In this document: positions 1 through 8,962 of the stretch, in pieces
Numbering within the stretch: the stretch's first letter is position 1
How the letters are laid out: every line of letters starts with the position of its first letter
Assembly: GCA_963785585.1 (NCBI GenBank)
Contig: CAWAVW010000004.1
Location: 2,232,001-2,296,000 of the forward strand
Reading direction: 5' to 3'
DNA: 64,000 nucleotides
Source: Palsa-295 sp963785585
Lineage (GTDB): Bacteria; Acidobacteriota; Terriglobia; Acidiferrales; UBA7541
The notes under the pieces: model-generated
Told to the model about the DNA's origin: nothing
What the model saw: only the letters and a program-made list of their open reading frames with translations
The model's database searches: none
Program-made: the position numbers and the translations under genes

Positions 1-200
1 ATCGCGATACCGGCGCCCCAGCGAGGCGTTCGGGCAATCGCCACTGCCAGCGCCCCGGCCAAGCCAAACACCAGAGTGAGCCATTGAATACGCCGCGAAA
101 ATCCGGCGTGAAACCGCTCGTCCGCTTGGGCGTGCGACGAGGTGTATGCCAGCGGCGGCGGTTCCGGCGGAAATGGCGGTTCAGGATTTTGGGGATCCAT
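1..200 (-). CDS. AtpI-like ATP synthase subunit I, N-terminal part (runs off the window)
   Basis: Reverse-strand reading from an ATG at 200 gives a proline-rich N-terminus (MDPQNPEPPFPPEPPP...), then an amphipathic stretch and the first membrane segment (WLTLVFGLAGALAVAIA). It is cut by the window edge after 66 residues. The start lies 20 bases inside the end of the upstream atpZ-like gene, so the two are probably translationally coupled. Position after AtpZ, short size and membrane character fit AtpI, the poorly conserved c-ring assembly helper of F1Fo ATP synthase that usually precedes atpB. Family assignment rests mainly on context. Confidence 0.55.
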   Translation of the reverse strand, partial: MDPQNPEPPFPPEPPPLAYTSSHAQADERFHAGFSRRIQWLTLVFGLAGALAVAIARTPRWGAGIA

Positions 201-432
201 CAGGGTCGCTCTTGTCGAGGCGCCGTAGCATGTCGCGCACCGCCACTCCGAATCCCACCGCGCCAAACACGATCATCAGCCACGGCTTTGTGTGCAGCCA
301 GTGATCCAGGAAATAGCCCACCAGGCCGCCCGCGCATGCGCCTCCCACGACGAGAAACGGCAGTTCCGTCGCCAGCGCGATTTGCTTCGCGACGGATCCG
401 GTCTTCGACTTAAGCGGCGGTTCGCCGGGCAT
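181..432 (-). CDS. atpZ: AtpZ/AtpI family small membrane protein
   Basis: An 83-residue protein with two predicted membrane helices: roughly residues 24-42 (ELPFLVVGGACAGGLVGYF) and 50-66 (PWLMIVFGAVGFGVAVR). The spacing around GxxxGYFLDxW followed by a second helix is typical of the AtpZ/AtpI family, which is encoded ahead of the F1Fo ATP synthase genes and is linked to synthase assembly or ion supply. It overlaps the start of the downstream AtpI-like gene by 20 bases and lies 42 bases after the nuoN stop, on the same strand. Respiratory complex I and ATP synthase genes therefore appear to be adjacent on this chromosome. Confidence 0.8.
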   Translation of the reverse strand: MPGEPPLKSKTGSVAKQIALATELPFLVVGGACAGGLVGYFLDHWLHTKPWLMIVFGAVGFGVAVRDMLRRLDKSDPDGSPKS

Positions 433-474
433 TTGGCAATTGTATCCTGTCCCGAGCGCGGGAAGCGCTTGGGC

Positions 475-1983
475 CTAGCGAAGCAACGGATTCAACACGC
501 TGTAACTCGCCAGGCGCAGAAACGGCTCCGGGAAAATCCCCGCCGCCAGCGTCACGAAAGCCATCGCCCCCAGAGCGAATTTCTGCGCGACGGAAATGCT
601 CGGGGCCGCCAATTCATCGGCATCCCGGATCCACATAGCGGCGACGATGCGGAAGTAGTAGTAAAGCGCCGGGACAATGTACAGAACGCCAACCAGGGCC
701 AGCAACGGATGCCCCGTCTCGATCAACGACCAGAAAATCATCAGCTTTGCCACGAATCCGGCCGTCGGCGGAACTCCCGCCAAAGAGAGCAAGAAAATCA
801 GCATCAGGATCGCTGCGCCAGGGCTCGTCCGGGCAAGTCCCCGAAGGTCGTCAATCTCCTCGCCAATCACGCCGCGCTTCTGCAGAACGATCACAATCGC
901 AAACGCTCCGGTATTGAAAAACGCGTACGCGAAAAGATAAAAGGCCATGGCCTGCAGCCCGCGGGCGTGGAGCGTTCCGTCCGGATTCACCGACGCGACG
1001 AACCCCAGCAGGATGTAACCCACCTGCGCGATCGACGAATACGCCAGCAGCCGCTTGATATTCGACTGCGTCAGAGCCGCGAACGTTCCGAGCGTCATCG
1101 AAAGCACCGCGACAGCCGCCAGGATGTGCGTCCAACGGACGTTCACCGGCCAGAAAACCGTGAGCAACAGCCGCAATAGCAAAGCGAAGCTCGCCGCCTT
1201 CGACGCAACGCTCACGTAGGCCGTGATCGTCGTCGGAGCTCCCTCATACACGTCCGGCGCCCACTGGTGAAAGGGCACCGCCGCCACTTTGAAAAATATT
1301 CCCGCGGCAACCGTCGCGAGCGCCAGATACGTAAGTGCATCGATGCCGGAAAACTGCGCGTGCCGCTCGGCGATCCGCTGCTGAACAGCCTGCAGATTCG
1401 TCGAACCGCTCAGCCCGTACAAAATCGAAAATCCGTACGCCAGCACTCCCGAACTGAACGCGCCCATCAGCATGTATTTCAGCGCCGCTTCGTTCGAACG
1501 CCGCTCCCGCACGAGAAACCCCGAAAGCACGTAAAAACTGATCCCCATGGTTTCGAGCGCCAGGAACAGCACCACCAGATCGTTGCCGCACGCGAGGAAC
1601 ATCATCCCGACCGTCGCGAAAAGCATCAGCGCGTAGTATTCCCCGCGTTGCTCCTCGACAACCTCCATGTAACGCGCGGAGAGCAGCAGCACCAGCGCCG
1701 TCGAAGCCAGAAACACGAACCCAAAGAAGATGAAGAATGGATCGATCACGATCGCCCGGTCGAACGCCAGAACGTGATTGGCCGCCGGTTCACGGATCAA
1801 AAACAAAGACGCCGCGCTGAACGCCACGCCGATCATCGCCGTCCACGCGTTCCAAGATTTCTGCGCGCGGGTCAGCAGAAAATCCGTCATCAGGATGGCC
1901 AGCCCGAAAACGGCCAGCATCGCTTCGGGAAACACAAAAATGAAATCGCTGCGCGCCTGATCGAAAATCTGATGCCAGTTCAT
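475..1983 (-). CDS. nuoN: NADH-quinone oxidoreductase subunit N
   Basis: A 502-residue polytopic protein of the antiporter-like complex I subunit family (proton_antipo_M), normal length for NuoN. The central region contains the conserved antiporter elements FKVAAVPFHQWAPDVYEGAP and LAYSSIAQVGYILLGF, which hold the lysine and histidine of the proton channel. NuoN pumps protons in the membrane arm. It is the last gene of the leftward nuo cluster and starts directly at the nuoM stop with no spacer, implying translational coupling. The pathway assignment is secure from sequence. What electron donor the complex uses is not shown here, because the NADH-module genes are missing from this cluster. 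Confidence 0.96.
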   Translation of the reverse strand: MNWHQIFDQARSDFIFVFPEAMLAVFGLAILMTDFLLTRAQKSWNAWTAMIGVAFSAASLFLIREPAANHVLAFDRAIVIDPFFIFFGFVFLASTALVLLLSARYMEVVEEQRGEYYALMLFATVGMMFLACGNDLVVLFLALETMGISFYVLSGFLVRERRSNEAALKYMLMGAFSSGVLAYGFSILYGLSGSTNLQAVQQRIAERHAQFSGIDALTYLALATVAAGIFFKVAAVPFHQWAPDVYEGAPTTITAYVSVASKAASFALLLRLLLTVFWPVNVRWTHILAAVAVLSMTLGTFAALTQSNIKRLLAYSSIAQVGYILLGFVASVNPDGTLHARGLQAMAFYLFAYAFFNTGAFAIVIVLQKRGVIGEEIDDLRGLARTSPGAAILMLIFLLSLAGVPPTAGFVAKLMIFWSLIETGHPLLALVGVLYIVPALYYYFRIVAAMWIRDADELAAPSISVAQKFALGAMAFVTLAAGIFPEPFLRLASYSVLNPLLR

Positions 1984-3504
1984 TTATGGCGCCTTCACCG
2001 CGGGAGAAGCGGCGTAATAGCCGGGGTTCACCGCAACTACCAGCCGGTGCACCGGCTGTTCGATGGCGCGGAAAAGCGGCTTCGGATAAATTCCAATCCA
2101 GAACGCCAGCACCACGAGCGGCGCCAGCGTCGCGAACTCGCGCAAGCTCAAATCTTTGAGCGCTTCGTTGACCGGATTCGTCACGCTGCCAAACATCACC
2201 CGCTGGTACAGCCACAGCAAGTACGCCGCGCTGAGAATCACACCCAGCAACCCCCACGCCGCCCACTGCCAGCGAACCTCAAACGCGCCCCGCAAAATCG
2301 TGAATTCGCCGATGAATCCATTCAGCAGCGGCATGCCGAGAGCGCTGAGCGTTACGATCATATACACCGCCGCGAAATTCGGCATCGGCGTCGCGAGCCC
2401 CCCAAATTCCGAAATCAGCCGCGTGTGGCGCCGCTCGTACAGAATGCCAACCAGCAAAAACAACGCGCCCGTGGAAATCCCGTGGTTGACCTGCTGCAGA
2501 ATACTGCCGCTGAATCCCAGCGGCGTGAGCGCAAAAATTCCGAGCGTGCAGAACCCCATGTGGCTCACCGAGGAATAGGCGATCAGCCGCTTCATATCCT
2601 TCTGCATCAGGCAAACGAGAGCGCCATATACGATCGCAATCAGCGACAACACAACCATGGCTCCGCGGTATTTGTTCGTTGCGTCCGGAAACATGGGCAC
2701 CGAGACTCGCAGAAACCCATACGTCCCCATCTTCAGCAGCACGCCGGCCAGCAGCACCGACGCAGCGGTCGGCGCCTCCGTGTGCGCGTCCGGAAGCCAG
2801 GTATGAAACGGAAACATCGGCACCTTGATCGCAAACGCCAGAAAAAATCCCCAGAACAGCCATTTCTGCAGCGCCAACGCTTCCGCCGTGAACGGATGCT
2901 CCAGCACCACGCGCATGTCAAACGTTTGCCGCGAATGGTAAATCGCCAGAATCGCTAGCAGCATCACCACCGAACCCGCCAGCGTGTACAAGAAAAACTT
3001 GATCGCCGCATGCACCCGCCGCTCGCTGCCCCACACGCCGATCAGAAAATACATCGGCACCAGCATCGCCTCCCAAAATACGTAAAAGAGAACGAAATCG
3101 AGCGACAGGAAGACTCCCAGCATCCCCGTCTGCAGGATAAGCAGCAGAAAATAAAATTCTTTCTCCCGATTTCGAATTGCGTTCCACGAACACAAAATCG
3201 CGATCGCGCCGAGCAGCGTCGTCAGCAGCACCAGCAGCAAACTCAACCCGTCCAGTCCCAGCGTGAACCGCGCACCGATCGACGGAATCCAGTCGTGGTC
3301 CGTTACAAACTGAAAATGCGGGGCGTCCGCGCCAACTCGAAATCGCCAGATCAGCGGAAGCGATACGAGCAAGCCCAGAATTCCAAATGCATTGCCGATT
3401 AGCCGGTGCACTTCGGCTCGCTCGCGCGGCACAAACAGAATCACCAGCGCGCCGATCAGCGGCGTAAACAACACCGTCGTCAATATGTGAGAACCCGAAA
3501 ACAA
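1984..3504 (-). CDS. nuoM: NADH-quinone oxidoreductase subunit M
   Basis: A 506-residue antiporter-like membrane subunit of complex I. Diagnostic segments include DGLSLLLVLLTTLLG, the WEAMLVPMYFLIG helix with its key glutamate, KVPMFPFHTWLPDAHTEAP, and IAYSSVSHMGFCTLG. Length matches the family (about 500). NuoM forms one of the three distal proton channels of the membrane arm. The stop abuts the nuoN start, and the start is 31 bases after the nuoL stop. Part of the leftward nuoA-C-D-H-J-K-L-M-N run. Confidence 0.97.
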   Translation of the reverse strand: MFSGSHILTTVLFTPLIGALVILFVPRERAEVHRLIGNAFGILGLLVSLPLIWRFRVGADAPHFQFVTDHDWIPSIGARFTLGLDGLSLLLVLLTTLLGAIAILCSWNAIRNREKEFYFLLLILQTGMLGVFLSLDFVLFYVFWEAMLVPMYFLIGVWGSERRVHAAIKFFLYTLAGSVVMLLAILAIYHSRQTFDMRVVLEHPFTAEALALQKWLFWGFFLAFAIKVPMFPFHTWLPDAHTEAPTAASVLLAGVLLKMGTYGFLRVSVPMFPDATNKYRGAMVVLSLIAIVYGALVCLMQKDMKRLIAYSSVSHMGFCTLGIFALTPLGFSGSILQQVNHGISTGALFLLVGILYERRHTRLISEFGGLATPMPNFAAVYMIVTLSALGMPLLNGFIGEFTILRGAFEVRWQWAAWGLLGVILSAAYLLWLYQRVMFGSVTNPVNEALKDLSLREFATLAPLVVLAFWIGIYPKPLFRAIEQPVHRLVVAVNPGYYAASPAVKAP

Positions 3505-3535
3505 TCCGCCGCTCCTATACGCTGCAATTCACCAG

Positions 3536-5611
3536 TCAACGAATCGTGTGCGCCGCCAGATAGAAGTAGTACCCCAGAAATCCGATCAGCCCCGCAACAA
3601 TGAAAAGCATGTAGCTTTGCACCAGTCCCGTCTGCACATAACGCGCGATATGCCCCAGCACCTGCACCATCGTGGCGCCGAAATTCACAGTGCCATCGAC
3701 GATCCACTGATCCCACCAGATCGAAACGCGTGAAACGACCCGCGCGAGCCTCGCCGTTCCGCGCACGCCCAATCCATCGATCATATTCCAGTCAAACGCG
3801 CCGAGCTCCAGGCTCAGCTTCTTCGTTCCGGTGACAAATACAACGTTGTAAAACGCGTTCAGGTAGTAGCCGTGCCACACCGCTTGATGGAACGCGCCTA
3901 ACCGTTGCGCGATCTTCCCGGGAATCTCCGTACGCTTCACGTAGAAATACCAAGCCAGAAAAATTCCAAAGGCCACGAACGCTTCGGACAAAATCATCAG
4001 CCGTAGCTCGCCGCCGGGCGACCCCGGTCCTTGCGCAGCCACCGTACGCGCCGCATTCGGCACGGCGATTACCGGCTCCAGAAAATGGACGAACCGATCG
4101 CCGCCGCCCAGAATCTGCGGCCAATTGATCCAACCGCCGGCAATCGAAAGCGCCGCCAGCACCAGCAACGGCATCAGCATCGTCCGCGGCGGCTCGTGAA
4201 CGCGATTTGTATCGTCGCCCTCCTGTCCGCGCGGCGCGCCGTGAAACGCCAGAAAAATCAGGCGGAACATGTAAAATGCCGTCATTCCCGCGGTGAAGTA
4301 TCCGATCGCCCACAGCAGAAAATGCTTTTCGTAAGTTTTGCCGAGAATTAAATCCTTGCTCAGAAATCCCGCGAACGGAAAAATTCCGGAAATCGCCAGC
4401 GCTGCAATCAACGTCACCGCGTATGTAATCGGAACCTTCTTCGCCAGGCCTCCCATCTTGCGCAGATCCTGTTCACCCGAAAGCGCGTGAATCACGCTGC
4501 CCGCCGACAGGAACAGCAGGCCCTTGAAAAATGCGTGCGTCACCAGATGGAAAATTCCCGCGGTGAACGCTCCCACTCCGCACGCCAAAAACATGTAGCC
4601 GAGTTGCGAAATCGTCGAATACGCCAGTACTTTCTTGATGTCCGTCTGCACGACGGCCATCGACGCCGCCAGTAGCGCCGTCACCGAACCCACGATCGCG
4701 ACCACCGCCAGCGCCTGCGGCGCCAGCAGGAAAATCGCACTCGTTCGCGCCACAATATAAACGCCCGCCGTCACCATCGTCGCCGCGTGGATGAGAGCAC
4801 TTACCGGCGTCGGCCCTTCCATCGCGTCCGGCAGCCAGATATAGAGCGGAATCTGCGCCGACTTCCCCGTAGCACCTGCAAATATCAGCAGCGCAATCGC
4901 CACGACGAATGAGTTCCCCGCCGCGAAGTTACCGGCATGCAGCGCCGCTCCGATATCCGCAAATCGCATCGTTCCCAGCAGTGCCGATGTTAGAAAAATC
5001 CCGAGCAGAAAGGCTGCGTCGCCGACGCGGTTCACCACAAACGCCTTCTTCCCCGCATCGGTCGCCGCTCGCTTGTGAAAGTGAAACCCGATCAGCAGGT
5101 AACTGCACGCACCCACGCCTTCCCACCCGACAAACAGCATGGCCATGTTGCTGGCCATCACCAGCGTCAGCATGGCAAACACGAACAAATTCATGTACCC
5201 AAAGTAACGGTAGAGGCCGCCCTCCTGCTCCATGTATCCAATCGAATAAACGTGAATCAGGAAACCCACGCCTGTCACGATCAGCATCATCGAAATCGAA
5301 AGCGGATCGATCTGGAATGCCCACTCCGCGGAAAAGCTCGCCGCGGCCCCGCCGATCCTGTGAAACGGAATGGCGGGAATCCAATCGAACAGCGACCTCA
5401 CCACCAGACGTTCACTCATCGGCCGCGCAAGCAGCTCGAAAAACGCGCCAACCGAAAAAAGAAACGAGAGCAGGACGCTGCCACAGCACAGATAATTCGC
5501 GGCGCGATTCGGCAGGCGCCGGCCCGCAAACAACATCACGACCGCGGTCATCAACGGCAAGACCGGTATCCACCACGCGTCGCGCAGAAAAAATGGCAAC
5601 GGAGTCGTCAT
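3536..5611 (-). CDS. nuoL: NADH-quinone oxidoreductase subunit L
   Basis: A 691-residue protein with the N-terminal extension and antiporter core of NuoL. Motifs include the WEGVGACSYLLIGFHF helix, the KSAQIPLYIWLPDAMEGPTP loop and AYSTISQLGYMFLACG. The C-terminal 150 residues hold the long lateral amphipathic helix region and final membrane anchor characteristic of this subunit, so the protein is full length. It is the most distal proton channel of complex I. It is separated from nuoK by 10 bases. Confidence 0.97.
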   Translation of the reverse strand: MTTPLPFFLRDAWWIPVLPLMTAVVMLFAGRRLPNRAANYLCCGSVLLSFLFSVGAFFELLARPMSERLVVRSLFDWIPAIPFHRIGGAAASFSAEWAFQIDPLSISMMLIVTGVGFLIHVYSIGYMEQEGGLYRYFGYMNLFVFAMLTLVMASNMAMLFVGWEGVGACSYLLIGFHFHKRAATDAGKKAFVVNRVGDAAFLLGIFLTSALLGTMRFADIGAALHAGNFAAGNSFVVAIALLIFAGATGKSAQIPLYIWLPDAMEGPTPVSALIHAATMVTAGVYIVARTSAIFLLAPQALAVVAIVGSVTALLAASMAVVQTDIKKVLAYSTISQLGYMFLACGVGAFTAGIFHLVTHAFFKGLLFLSAGSVIHALSGEQDLRKMGGLAKKVPITYAVTLIAALAISGIFPFAGFLSKDLILGKTYEKHFLLWAIGYFTAGMTAFYMFRLIFLAFHGAPRGQEGDDTNRVHEPPRTMLMPLLVLAALSIAGGWINWPQILGGGDRFVHFLEPVIAVPNAARTVAAQGPGSPGGELRLMILSEAFVAFGIFLAWYFYVKRTEIPGKIAQRLGAFHQAVWHGYYLNAFYNVVFVTGTKKLSLELGAFDWNMIDGLGVRGTARLARVVSRVSIWWDQWIVDGTVNFGATMVQVLGHIARYVQTGLVQSYMLFIVAGLIGFLGYYFYLAAHTIR

Positions 5612-5621
5612 GCGGCGGCGC

Positions 5622-5924
5622 TCACCATTTCAGGAGATCCATTTCGTCCGCCATCAGCGTCTTGCGATTGCGGAAAAACGCCAGGATAATTCCCAGTCCC
5701 ACCGCTGCCTCCGCCGCCGCATCCGTGATCACGAAAATCGCAAATACCTGCCCGTCCACGCTTCCATAGAGACGTGAAAACGCCACCAGGTTGATGTTCA
5801 CTGCGTTCAGGATCAGTTCGATCGACATCAGCATGATGATCACATTGCGCCGCGTCAGCACGCCAACGACGCCAACCGCGAAGAGCGCCAGGCTCAGAAA
5901 CAGGTAATGGTCGGCCGGAATCAC
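5622..5924 (-). CDS. nuoK: NADH-quinone oxidoreductase subunit K
   Basis: A 100-residue protein with three membrane helices. The second helix carries the conserved ELILNAVNINLVAFS segment with the membrane-embedded glutamate used in the proton path. The length is exactly typical for NuoK. Its start codon overlaps the end of nuoJ by four bases (ATGA-type overlap), the usual J-K coupling. It belongs to the membrane arm of complex I. Confidence 0.97.
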   Translation of the reverse strand: MIPADHYLFLSLALFAVGVVGVLTRRNVIIMLMSIELILNAVNINLVAFSRLYGSVDGQVFAIFVITDAAAEAAVGLGIILAFFRNRKTLMADEMDLLKW

Positions 5925-6433
5925 TCCGCCCTCCGTTTGCCCATCACCACCGCCCCGATCATCGCTACAAGCAGCAAAATCGACGCAATTTCAAACGCCA
6001 CCAGGAAATGACTGAACAGCGCATCCGCCACTGTCTCCGTATTTTTCAGCGCAAGTTGGCTTGGCGGCGCCGGCAAGTGCAACGTGTCGCGTCCGGCCCA
6101 AAGCGCGAAAAATATTTGCATCGCTAACACAAACGCAAGGGCGCCCGCCACAATCCACTGCCGGTTGAACTGCACCAGCCGCATTTCCACGTCCAGGTTC
6201 ACCAGCATGATAACGAAAATAAAAAGAACCATGATCCCGCCGGCATACAGCAGCAGCTGCGTGACGAATAAGAACTCCGCCTGCAGCTGCAGGAAGATTC
6301 CCGCGGTCGCCAGCAGCGTCGTCACCAAAAATACCGCCGCGTGCACGATATTCCGGCGCGTCACCATCAGGACCGCCGACCCCACCGCCAGCAGCGCGAA
6401 GAAATAAAATAGGATGTTCGCAAGCACCGTCAC
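5921..6433 (-). CDS. nuoJ: NADH-quinone oxidoreductase subunit J
   Basis: About 170 residues with five membrane segments. FVTQLLLYAGGIMVLFIFVIML is the conserved NuoJ helix 3, the site of the pi-bulge. I chose the GTG at 6433, which overlaps the nuoH TGA stop (GTGA) and gives a family-sized protein. The same frame stays open about 130 bases further into nuoH, but that extension reads as low-complexity antisense-like sequence and would make an atypical 214-residue protein. NuoI, which normally sits between H and J, is absent: the H stop and J start overlap. Confidence 0.93.
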   Translation of the reverse strand: MTVLANILFYFFALLAVGSAVLMVTRRNIVHAAVFLVTTLLATAGIFLQLQAEFLFVTQLLLYAGGIMVLFIFVIMLVNLDVEMRLVQFNRQWIVAGALAFVLAMQIFFALWAGRDTLHLPAPPSQLALKNTETVADALFSHFLVAFEIASILLLVAMIGAVVMGKRRAE

Positions 6434-7773
6434 TCGCCGTCCCCCGTTGGCAACCTCGTGCCATCGCCGCTCGCGATCGCCGACGGTGCATCGTCGCTTA
6501 CCAGCCACATTGCCGCTCCCAGCGTCGCCAGCGTCGTCGGTACCAGCGATAGAAACGGATTCCAATCAAACTGCTCGCGCAACACGATCGCCATTCCCAC
6601 TCCCATCACATTCACCAGAGCCAGCGGAATCAGAAATCGCCATCCGAGCCGCATTAATTGATCGAACCGGTAGCGCGGAAACGTAAACCGGAACCACATG
6701 AATGCATAAATGTAAGCAAACACTTTCAACAGGAACCAAAACGCCCCGTGCACTCCCTGCATTACCGGCGTGGGCGCAAATAGAGCGCCTGCGAGCGCCA
6801 GCGCTACGACGGCGCAAGCCCCGCCCGCCCCGCGCATCACCTGTTTTTGAATCTTTACCGGTTGCCTGGGCGCGAGCCTGAAGCAGTAAAGCGCAACTCC
6901 CAGCGCCAGCAGCGGCGGCACCGCGTCCAGCAGCTCCACCGACGTTCCGGGGAAATGGTCGCGGTACCGCGCCAGCGGCCGCAACCAGCCCCCTAAAAAC
7001 AGAGTCGTCGAAATTCCCGCCACGATGATCATGTTTGCGTATTCCGCCAAAAAATAAAGCGACCAGCGAAACCCGCTGTACTCCGTCATGTATCCCGCGA
7101 CGATTTCCGAATCCGCTTCCGGCAAATCGAACGGCGCGCGATTCGTTTCCGCGATCGACGCCACCAGATAAATAAAAAATCCGAAGGGCACATAAAACAC
7201 GAACCAAATTCCCTGATCGAGCTGGGCCTGCACTATATCCTTCATGGAAAGCGAACCTGCCAGCAGCAGAACCGACACCAGCGCCAGACCGCCCGCCGTT
7301 TCGTAACTCACCAGTTGCGCCGCACTGCGCATTGCTCCGAGCAGCGAGTAGTGGCTATTCGACGCCCACCCGCCGAGCACGATTCCGTAAATTCCCAGCG
7401 AGCTTACGGCCACGATAAATAACAAGCCCACGTTTAAATCCGCGATCTGAAACGCAGGCCCAATCGGCAGAGCCGCATAAGCGAGCAGCGCCATCGTCAC
7501 GCTCACCAGCGGCGCCAGCCAGAACATCACTTTGTCCGCGCTCGCCGGAATGATGTCTTCCTTCAGCACCAGCTTCAGCGCGTCGGCGATCGGTTGCAGC
7601 AAGCCGTGAGGCCCCACGCGCATCGGCCCCAGCCGCGCCTGCATGCCCGCCATCACTTTTCGTTCGACGAGCACGATGTATCCGGCCAGTAGCGGCAGCA
7701 CGAGGACGATCACCACGGCGCACAGCACCGGAAGTATCAGCGGCACAATGGAAGATGGAATCGAATGGCTCAC
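6430..7773 (-). CDS. nuoH: NADH-quinone oxidoreductase subunit H, with long C-terminal extension
   Basis: The membrane subunit that forms the quinone-binding chamber with NuoB and NuoD. Conserved segments are present: VLVERKVMAGMQARLGP, VGPHGLLQPIADALKL, the EAESEI-type loop here as ETNRAPFDLPEADSEIVAGY, and FTFPRYRFDQLMRLGW near residue 350. At 447 residues it is longer than the usual 330-400. Extra hydrophobic sequence lies between the loop and the FPRYR motif, and a further segment with an acidic tail follows it. The start is 33 bases after the nuoD stop and the stop overlaps nuoJ. The role is firm; the meaning of the extension is unknown. Confidence 0.95.
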   Translation of the reverse strand: MSHSIPSSIVPLILPVLCAVVIVLVLPLLAGYIVLVERKVMAGMQARLGPMRVGPHGLLQPIADALKLVLKEDIIPASADKVMFWLAPLVSVTMALLAYAALPIGPAFQIADLNVGLLFIVAVSSLGIYGIVLGGWASNSHYSLLGAMRSAAQLVSYETAGGLALVSVLLLAGSLSMKDIVQAQLDQGIWFVFYVPFGFFIYLVASIAETNRAPFDLPEADSEIVAGYMTEYSGFRWSLYFLAEYANMIIVAGISTTLFLGGWLRPLARYRDHFPGTSVELLDAVPPLLALGVALYCFRLAPRQPVKIQKQVMRGAGGACAVVALALAGALFAPTPVMQGVHGAFWFLLKVFAYIYAFMWFRFTFPRYRFDQLMRLGWRFLIPLALVNVMGVGMAIVLREQFDWNPFLSLVPTTLATLGAAMWLVSDDAPSAIASGDGTRLPTGDGE

Positions 7774-7806
7774 GATTGGTTTCGCGCGACCAACGCATCG
7801 CCGGCG

Positions 7807-8961
7807 CTAGCGGTCCACTTCCCCCAGAACAATGTCGATCGAGCCGATGATTGCCACTACATCCGCAATCATCGCTCCTCGCGCCATCCGGTGAAACGCC
7901 TGCAGATTCAAAAACGACGGCGGACGAACCCTCACACGGTACGGCTGAATCGTTCCATCGCTCACAATGTAATAACCCAGCTCGCCTTTCGGACCTTCGA
8001 TCGAATGATAGACCTCACCCGGCGGCGGCTTCAGCACTTTGCCGATTCTCGCCACGATCGGCCCTTCCGGAATATCGTCAACCGCCTGCAGGCAAATCCT
8101 TCTCGACTGGCGCATTTCCTCGATGCGTACCGAATACCGGTCGTACGTGTCTCCGTTCTCTCGCGTAGGCACGTCGAAGTCGTACCGGCCGTACGCAGCG
8201 TAGGGCATCGCCGTGCGCACGTCCCATTTCACGCCGCTCGCGCGCAGCACCGGACCGGTTACGCCGAGTGCCATCGCGTCGGCGGCGCTCAACACACCCA
8301 CGCCCTTCGTGCGTCCCAGCCATATCCGGTTCGCGCTCAGCAGCGTCTCGTATTCGTCGATCTTGTGCGCCAGATCGTCGCAGAATCGTTTCACGTCGCG
8401 CTCAAACGTGTCGTACGTTTCGTACTGCAACCCGCCGATGCGAAACGCATGCGTCGTCAGCCGCGCGCCGCAATACTTTTCGAAGATTTTCAGGATTTCT
8501 TCCCGCTCGCGAAACGCGTAAAAAATCGGCGTCAGCGCGCCGATATCCAGTGCGTGCGTTCCCAGCCACAGCAGATGGCTCGCGATTCGCTGCAACTCCG
8601 TCAAGATCGTTCGCACCACGCGCGCCCGCAGCGGCGCTTCCGCGCCCAACAGTTTTTCCACCGCCTCGCAATATCCAAGCCCGTTCGAAACCGCCGCCAC
8701 ATAATCCATGCGGTCCACGTACGGCGCGAACTGCTGATAGCTGCGATGCTCCGCGATTTTCTCCACCCCGCGGTGCAGGTAGCCGATGATGCATTCCGAA
8801 TCGACCACGCGTTCGCCGTCAAGGCGCAGCTTCACGCGCAGCACTCCGTGCGTCGAGGGATGCTGCGGTCCCATGTTCAGGATGATTTCGTCCGCGCCCA
8901 GAACCGTCGTCTCAACGTTCTGCGCGTTCGCGAAAGCGGCGCTCGCTCGCTCGGCGTTCAT
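7807..8961 (-). CDS. nuoD: NADH-quinone oxidoreductase subunit D
   Basis: The 49-kDa-type subunit at the quinone site, related to the large subunit of NiFe hydrogenases. The sequence shows LNMGPQHPSTHGVLR near residue 30, the GYLHRGVEKIAEHRSYQQ quinone-site region and the C-terminal SIDIVLGEVDR. I set the start at the ATG at 8961 (384 residues), one base after the nuoC stop. The frame continues upstream to 9105, but that part lies inside nuoC, is cysteine/arginine-rich and is not family-like. NuoD contacts the N2 cluster of NuoB, and no nuoB is present in this cluster. Confidence 0.95.
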   Translation of the reverse strand: MNAERASAAFANAQNVETTVLGADEIILNMGPQHPSTHGVLRVKLRLDGERVVDSECIIGYLHRGVEKIAEHRSYQQFAPYVDRMDYVAAVSNGLGYCEAVEKLLGAEAPLRARVVRTILTELQRIASHLLWLGTHALDIGALTPIFYAFREREEILKIFEKYCGARLTTHAFRIGGLQYETYDTFERDVKRFCDDLAHKIDEYETLLSANRIWLGRTKGVGVLSAADAMALGVTGPVLRASGVKWDVRTAMPYAAYGRYDFDVPTRENGDTYDRYSVRIEEMRQSRRICLQAVDDIPEGPIVARIGKVLKPPPGEVYHSIEGPKGELGYYIVSDGTIQPYRVRVRPPSFLNLQAFHRMARGAMIADVVAIIGSIDIVLGEVDR

Positions 8962-8962
8962 T

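Noticed and set aside
1267..2958. Long forward-strand open frame over nuoN/nuoM
   Set aside because: Arg/His/Gln-rich translation with no family features; it is the antisense shadow of two clear complex I genes in high-GC DNA.
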